Positions 58,406 through 64,000 of a DNA stretch of 64,000 nucleotides are shown here, piece after piece; position 1 is the stretch's first letter, and the number at the start of each line of letters is the position of its first letter. Origin of the DNA: Diphasiastrum complanatum. Taxonomy: Eukaryota; Streptophyta; Lycopodiopsida; Lycopodiales; Lycopodiaceae. The stretch spans positions 3,814,620 through 3,878,619 of the forward strand of contig CM055097.1 of assembly GCA_029204225.1 (NCBI GenBank), given 5' to 3'. The position numbers were made by a program, and so were the translations under genes. The notes under the pieces are model-generated. The model had not been told where the DNA came from. It saw nothing but the letters and a program-made list of their open reading frames with translations, and searched no databases.

Positions 58406-59194
58406 TTTCACATAATGTATATAGGATTAGACAAAATGATTGACTGGAGTGTGAAAAAGAAATCAAAATGTTGCTCCAAGTCAAGAATAGAGTTCATGAT
58501 TTTGGTGTAGGCATTAGTTCCCCCTAGATTTAGGGACATATTTATCGAGTTTAAGGGTTAGGATATGTGCATGATACACAATACTTCATGATGTAGAAGG
58601 TGAACAAAAGGAGCACCTTCTTAGCCATCTTAGTGAAAAACTTACTATTTCTTTGGAGTCATTAACACACGTCCTGGAATTCCTATCCACATTGTCAAAA
58701 GCCTTAGTATGTGATTCTATCAAATTTATTTTTGCATTAGCTAGGCTCGAATTTGAATTGAGAGATGCTCATCATGTTAATTGTTTTAAATATAGCATGC
58801 ATTCTTCTAAGAGGTGGTTATCAAAGACTTCTTGCCATTTCCTTTGCTTTGAGGGCATCCGATCAAAAAGTATAAAAACATTAAATTGAAAAGATTTGTT
58901 TTTAGTATGTGAAAGAGCTATACAAGACAATGTGCTATTTGCTAGTGAAGTATGAATTCAGAATGATGAGATCTTTGAACCGCTCATATGTTGAAATGTT
59001 AGCCTATGTTTTTTCTAGTGCTTTCTTTTGTTGAGAAAATTTGTCTAATCTAATTCAGAGTTTTTGATACTCTTGTTAGTTTTATGAATTTGTTGTTGTG
59101 AATGTGATTAGTAAAATTGTTGGAATTGGTTTTGGAGCCCAAGTGGGTGCAAAAGATTTTTGTTAAGGCTAGAATTTCCAGGCAAGAATTGTAG
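58406..59194. other. No gene recognised
   Basis: Open frames such as 58653-58889 show no recognisable motif. Confidence 0.35.
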
Positions 59195-59979
59195 TTGAGG
59201 AATGAGAGAATGGATCGGCGATGGTCATTTTCCTTCATTTCAATGGCTATCATCTATACAGAGATTCCAAACATTCATCATCATAAAATTTATGAATTTC
59301 TTTTGCAACAAGATATTCAACCCCTCAGCAACCATGTCCTTATTTTGCTTTTATATGCTATAGCCATAGTTCCCATGAACCGTGGACGGTTCACCACGGT
59401 TCTTGGAAGCGTACGGTTCACAAAGTTTGGTTCCAAGAACTTTGGTAATTAATTAATTGATTTTTTTTTTTTTTACTTCCTACCCCAAAAACAGCCCAAA
59501 AAAAAGCCAAAAAAAATCCAAAATGAGGGCATAAAACAGAGAAATGAGGACCCAAAACAGTGAAATGAGGGCCAAAAATCCGTGGGAAGGGTTTTCGGGG
59601 GAAAAGGATCAAAAAGAAAAATTTAATTAATCACTTAATTACAAGGACCGTATCACGGTTCATGAACCATGGTACGGTTCAACCCGCAGTTCTTGGGACC
59701 CACGTGGGTTCTATGGCTATAGCTCATGCATTTGTTTTGCAGGAGCGGTTACTTTATGACATGTAGATTTTCATTGACATGATCTACAACTCTCCACCAT
59801 TTTTTTTTACAAGCAGTGTGAATGCTGTCTTTCATAGGATGAGGGAGAGTTCCCCTCAACTTAGTGTGAAACCACAATTACTTGAATCTTGGGTCCACAG
59901 TTATTTTATTGCCTTTCGTATCTGTAAGTTTCTGCATTTATTTATTAAGTTACTACTTTTTAAAATTGAGAAGAAATAG
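59195..59979 (+). pseudogene. Unidentified protein fragment split by a MITE
   Basis: Before the insertion the frame reads IYEFLLQQDIQPLSNHVLIL then LLYAIA; after it, HAFVLQERLLYDM-stop-IFI then DMIYNSPPFFFTSSVNAVFH, RMRESSPQLSVKPQLLESWV and HSYFIAFRICKFL. Removing 59365-59723 restores one continuous frame with a single TAG. The low-complexity-free, conserved-looking sequence suggests a real single-copy gene was the source, but I do not recognise it. TTTTGCAG just after the insertion could be an intron end. Confidence 0.5.
59365..59715 (+). mobile_element. hAT-like MITE with 8-bp target duplication
   Basis: 351 bases flanked by GCTATAGC at 59357-59364 and 59716-59723. Ends are CATAGTTCCCATG and (reverse complement of the right end) CATAGAACCCACG. 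Inside are many ACGGTTC/GAACCGT words near both ends. Eight-base duplications are typical of hAT elements. No coding capacity. Confidence 0.7.
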
Positions 59980-61500
59980 GACATAAACTTTTTGTCAAAA
60001 TCATTCAGGTTATGGGCCCCAAAGACCAAGTACTTGGTAGGCCAACAAGCCTCATTTTTTTGGTTCATTCAGTGTTTAGAGGTAGCTTAAGACGGGCATA
60101 TCACAGTGAAGGCAAGTAAATGGTTAAATTCAGAATCTTGTGCCAGGAGGTCTTTATTTTGTCAGTGGTGTGCATTTATTTGATCACTAAAGTTCAATTT
60201 CCTCCACTTCTTTCAGCTTTCAGTGTATGATTTTGGTCATAACACATCACTCTTTAGAATCTGGAATGTTTGGAGAAACCAAGTGATGGCTTCATTGCAA
60301 GCACTTCGCAGTTTGGTTCTTTCTGTATATTCTTTGGTTTCTTGGTACTTTTTTATGGGGCCAACCGTCAACCTGCAAACAACACTCCAATGCCATAAGC
60401 AAGTAATTGGCACAACAATAATGTAGCTTGTAAGAATGTGCTTATTCAGCTTACATCGTGGAGCACACAGTTGCTATCCTTTAGTTTTCAATATGCATCA
60501 CAGCAACAGTAGGTTTGAAGATTTGCAACAATTTGAAGACGGAATTCTTGTTTCCTATTGCAGAACATTGAGCTCTGACAAATCACAGCAAATCTTGTCA
60601 GTTTGATGCAAAATATCGATGTTATGTCTAGATAATATCCACCCAACATAACAAAGGAGATGCACAATTTTCAACGCTATGGAGTCCCACCAGAAAGTCT
60701 TAGATCATCAACTTTGTCATGCACGACACCCGTACTCACATTATCGGTTTGATGAGATCATACACTCATATGCCTTCAAAGGCAAAGAAACGGCCACAAA
60801 TCCATCATCACTTCCGTAGATGGTCGAATATGGTCTGAAAAAAGAATATGTCAAACAATGATACCACCACTTATAAAGCCGTCCCAACAATATTGCTAGT
60901 CACACTCAAAACAGCAAGTTCATAGAAATGACACGAGTATCAATAAATTTGAATCAATTTTGACATACTTTCTCAATATAGGCACATTAAAATCCTAGAA
61001 AGATCTCATCATTCCAAGTAGCAAATTTGTACTTTACTGACAAGCAGCACATTGTCTTGTAAAGCTCTTTCACGAATTACCACTAATCTTGTCAGTTTAA
61101 CGTGTTACATAGTCTGTTCTGATGCCTTAAAAGAAAAATAGTTTACAAGAAATCCATCATAACTTCAGAGGGCGTGTAGCAACGATGACCAAGCATACTC
61201 TGAGAAGGCGAAAGATGAGACTACCTCCTATAAGGCTCACACTTACATCAGCAGGCTCATAGGAATGGTACTTTCACTGGCGCAAGAGTATCAGGCATTC
61301 GCAAATTTTCTCAAGAAAAAGCACCAGAAAATATCATGTAATCCACAAGCTCAAAGATCACATCATTCAAAATTTTATAGTAAACACATCAATTCCAAAA
61401 CTAATTCTTCTTTCAGTCTGATTCCCAGTTTGAACTTAGTAGTACCTTAAAACTGTTTTGTGACATTGGCCATGATACTCTGGAGATCATGCTTGTATCG
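59980..61500. other. No gene recognised; downstream of the PPR gene
   Basis: Short frames only. Part of the right side may be the PPR 3' untranslated region (minus strand), but no polyadenylation signal was identified. Confidence 0.35.
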
Positions 61501-61504
61501 GCTG

Positions 61505-61790
61505 AAAAACTTGCTGAATCCATGAACAGATCCAAATTTGAGGATGGATACCTAATGCTTCCTTTTCCAATGCGGATGGCCCCCTTACTGCAGGGCTTCA
61601 ATGCAGGCATTCCAAACAATAGCCGGCTTACTCTAGCCTTGAATTCAAGAAATACAATTTATCACCAACAGTTTCAGAAATGCTGAATCCAAGAACAGTT
61701 CCAAATTTGAGATAGCTAATGCCTCATTTCCCAATGCGGATGGCACCCTTATTGCAGGACTCCAATGCAAGAATTTCAATCAAATAAAGT
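61505..61790 (+). repeat. Two-unit tandem repeat (period about 168)
   Basis: TTGCTGAATCCATGAACAGATCC...CAATGCGGATGGC..CCCTTACTGCAGG (61510-61622) recurs in diverged form at 61678-61782. It lies 130 bases 3' of the PPR stop codon, perhaps within its 3' untranslated region. Confidence 0.65.
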
Positions 61791-61918
61791 AAATGATAGA
61801 ATTCTTGCTCCGACCTTGAATTCCATGCCTATATATTATTACTGCCCTTCATGTGAGCCCACTTTTAGATTGGCAAAGAGATGTGTGCCTCCCTGATTCC
61901 CACGTCACCATGAACATA

Positions 61919-64000
61919 TTACCAAAAGTTTCCACAAGAACACATGCCATCTTTAAAACGATGAAAGCGATGAGTATCTCTAAGCACAATTTCTCGTCGA
62001 GTTACCACAGAAATGAATTTAACAGCATTATGACAGTCTTCACAGACTCTAAGGTTTTTGACAACTTGGATGGGAGTTTGAGGAGGTGTGTTAATGATTC
62101 CAAAGGTGACAGCCAGTTTTTCACTATGATGGCTAAGAAGGTGTTCCTTTTGTTCACCTTCTATATCGTGAAGTACTAACTGTGTATCAGGCACATATCC
62201 TAACCGCTTCATCTTCCTAGTCAGGGTCTCAAGCTCAACAAATATATCCCTAAATCTAGGATGGGAACTCTTGCCTACAACGAAGTCATGAACTCTATTC
62301 TTGACCACAATGGAGCTGCATCCTGGTTCCTTCTTCACACCCCTGTCAATCATTTTCTGTCTGACCCTGTATACATCATCCCATCTGCCAGTTGCAGCAT
62401 ATATGTTTGATAACACCACATATGGAGCAGATTTACGAGCATCAATCTGAAAAAGGTGCTCTGCAACTCGTTTACCTCGCTCGACATCTCCATGCAATCT
62501 GCATGCGCCAAGCAAGGTCATGTATACAAGAGAATCAGCTGGAAAGGGCATTTGTTTTAAAATATTCTCTGCTTCATCTAATTGGCCTAATCGTCCAAGC
62601 AAGTCGACCATGCAACCATAATGCTCCAATGCAGGTGGAAGGCCATAATCTGCACTCATGGAAGAAAAAATTTTATGCCCCTCATCTAACAAACCTGCAT
62701 GACTGCATGCCGAGAGAATGTTAACGAAAGTAATTTTACTGGGAAGCACATGGCTTTTCTGCATAGAACGAAAAAGTTGAAGTGCTTCTTCCCCATAGCC
62801 ATGCTGGCCATAAGCTGCTATCATGGTATTCCAGCTGATCACATCTCGCTCAATCATGCTATCAAATACCTTGCGAGCATTTTCCACGCTTCCACATTTT
62901 GCATACATACTAATAAGAGCATTTCCTATGGTAAGATCTGTTTGTAATTTACCAGCTTCAATGAGAGAATGGATGTGCTTGCCATATCGTAAGGCTGATA
63001 GATTGCCGTAGGCATCAAGAACATTCAGAAAAGTAACCTTGTCTGGTTTCATGTCCTTTTGCATTTGTTCAAAAAGATGAAGAACCTCTCTGTCATTCCC
63101 AGATTGCGCATAGACAGACAACATTGCATTCCAGGAAACCACATTCTTTTCTGGCATTCTATCAAAGACATATCGAGAATCCTCTAAACTTCCGCACTTG
63201 CCATACATATTCACAAGTGCAGTCCCCACAAAAACATCCTCTTCATAACCTGCTTTCGCAATGTGAGCATGTAATAGTGCACCCTCTGCTACATCATCAG
63301 GAGCTGAAAACGTACCAAGAATACCGATGAAGGTAATTTGGTTTGGAATTGTGCCTTCTAGCTGCATCTGCCCAAAGAGCTGCACGGCCTGCTTGCTATG
63401 CTCATGTTCGATGCACGCTGCAATCATAACATTCCAAACAATTACATCGCGTTCATGCATTTTGGTGAATATTCCCCAAACATCCTCAAGGCTTCCACAT
63501 CTACGATACATGTTCAGAAGCCCGCAAGCCACAACTATATCCGACTCCAAACCACTCTCCATAACCTGAGAGTGGATTAGCACACCTTCCTTTTTGGCTT
63601 CCTGATTGCAGCACGCATTAAGAGCAGTAACTAGGGTTACCTTATCCGGCCGCACACATGCATTCTGCATTTGCCTGAACAGATTCAAAGCTTCATTCCC
63701 ATACCCATGATGAGCATATGCTCCAATCATTGAGGTCCACGAATAAACGTTTGGATCACAGATGCTATCAAACACTGCTCGTGCATCTTGTAAACTCCCA
63801 CATTTTCCATACATATGGACAAGATGGTTGGCTAAGAATCTGTTCGACTCCAAACCCACCCTGATAATGTCTGCATGGACTGCCTTACCCTCAGCCACAT
63901 CCCTTCTGTCTGCACAACCCTGCAGGAGATCTGCATACTGGGCTGTAAGTGTGCCAAGGCTGAACCGACTGGGAGGATCCTTTATGTCTTTGCTTAGCTT
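61919..64000 (-). CDS. PLS-class pentatricopeptide repeat protein with DYW domain (5' end outside window)
   Basis: A single open frame runs from the stop at 61919 to the window edge, so the N-terminus and any targeting peptide are missing; reading through VAEGKAVHADIIRVGLESNR, the frame continues upstream as QYADLLQGCADRRD. Repeats recur about every 100 residues (NHLVHMYGKCGSLQDARAVF, NVYSWTSMIGAYAHHGYGNE, RPDKVTLVTALNAC) as P, L and S motifs. E and E+ motifs follow (EPGCSSIVVKNRVHDFVVG), then a DYW deaminase domain with HSEKLAV, CEDCHNA and MCSCGNFW. The HxE and CxxC zinc residues are intact; the last three residues are NFW instead of DYW. The family edits C to U in chloroplast or mitochondrial RNA. 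No intron is seen, as usual for these genes. Confidence 0.92.
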   Translation of the reverse strand, partial: KLSKDIKDPPSRFSLGTLTAQYADLLQGCADRRDVAEGKAVHADIIRVGLESNRFLANHLVHMYGKCGSLQDARAVFDSICDPNVYSWTSMIGAYAHHGYGNEALNLFRQMQNACVRPDKVTLVTALNACCNQEAKKEGVLIHSQVMESGLESDIVVACGLLNMYRRCGSLEDVWGIFTKMHERDVIVWNVMIAACIEHEHSKQAVQLFGQMQLEGTIPNQITFIGILGTFSAPDDVAEGALLHAHIAKAGYEEDVFVGTALVNMYGKCGSLEDSRYVFDRMPEKNVVSWNAMLSVYAQSGNDREVLHLFEQMQKDMKPDKVTFLNVLDAYGNLSALRYGKHIHSLIEAGKLQTDLTIGNALISMYAKCGSVENARKVFDSMIERDVISWNTMIAAYGQHGYGEEALQLFRSMQKSHVLPSKITFVNILSACSHAGLLDEGHKIFSSMSADYGLPPALEHYGCMVDLLGRLGQLDEAENILKQMPFPADSLVYMTLLGACRLHGDVERGKRVAEHLFQIDARKSAPYVVLSNIYAATGRWDDVYRVRQKMIDRGVKKEPGCSSIVVKNRVHDFVVGKSSHPRFRDIFVELETLTRKMKRLGYVPDTQLVLHDIEGEQKEHLLSHHSEKLAVTFGIINTPPQTPIQVVKNLRVCEDCHNAVKFISVVTRREIVLRDTHRFHRFKDGMCSCGNFW

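Overview
This is nuclear DNA from a seed plant. The window is AT-rich and dominated by transposable elements. A gymnosperm (conifer-type) genome is the best guess, because gene density is very low, Copia debris is nested and old, and there is an intronless PPR-DYW gene. That is an inference; no sequence here proves the species. Only two genes look intact: a two-exon COMT-type O-methyltransferase (36916-38164, +) and a PLS-class PPR-DYW gene running off the right edge (61919-64000, -).

Layout. 1-4.2 kb: the 3' half of a CACTA (En/Spm) transposase gene on the minus strand (TNP2, DUF4218, DUF4216) with introns still recognisable. 4.6-7.6 kb: diverged repeats built around a short inverted motif, with a Copia scrap. 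8.0-10.8 kb and 24.6-27.0 kb: two paralogous genes of a probable DNA transposon accessory protein, each next to a cluster of palindromes, but with a different palindrome in each. 10.8-23.2 kb and 27.0-35.9 kb: rearranged duplicates. A block of about 7.4 kb (12985-20427 and 28586-35933) carries a G-type lectin receptor kinase pseudogene, remnants of an unidentified gene, Copia family A and Copia family B. In the first copy the Copia A gag-integrase part is inverted. In the second copy the lectin pseudogene is split by a tandem TRIM element (three LTRs, two 51-bp internal domains). 27.0-28.6 kb: the 5' end of Copia family D, with four primer-binding-site copies at exact 59-bp spacing.

36.0-36.2 kb holds an orphan end of the first palindrome element, just upstream of the methyltransferase. 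38.2-41.0 kb is decayed sequence. 41079-47476 is a full-length but dead Copia element (family C, minus strand) with both LTRs, PBS, polypurine tract and a near-perfect 5-bp target duplication. 47.7-50.2 kb has a Copia RT/RNase H scrap and a LINE. 50.8-56.1 kb is a tandem duplication containing LINE 3' ends; its second copy gained about 1.2 kb that includes a strong 45-bp-arm hairpin. 56.4-58.4 kb holds LTR-like sequence. 59.2-60.0 kb is a broken reading frame split by a 351-bp hAT-like MITE. The PPR gene closes the window.

The two intact genes are unrelated in function (a small-molecule methyltransferase and an organelle RNA editing factor). The main biological interest is in the mobile elements.
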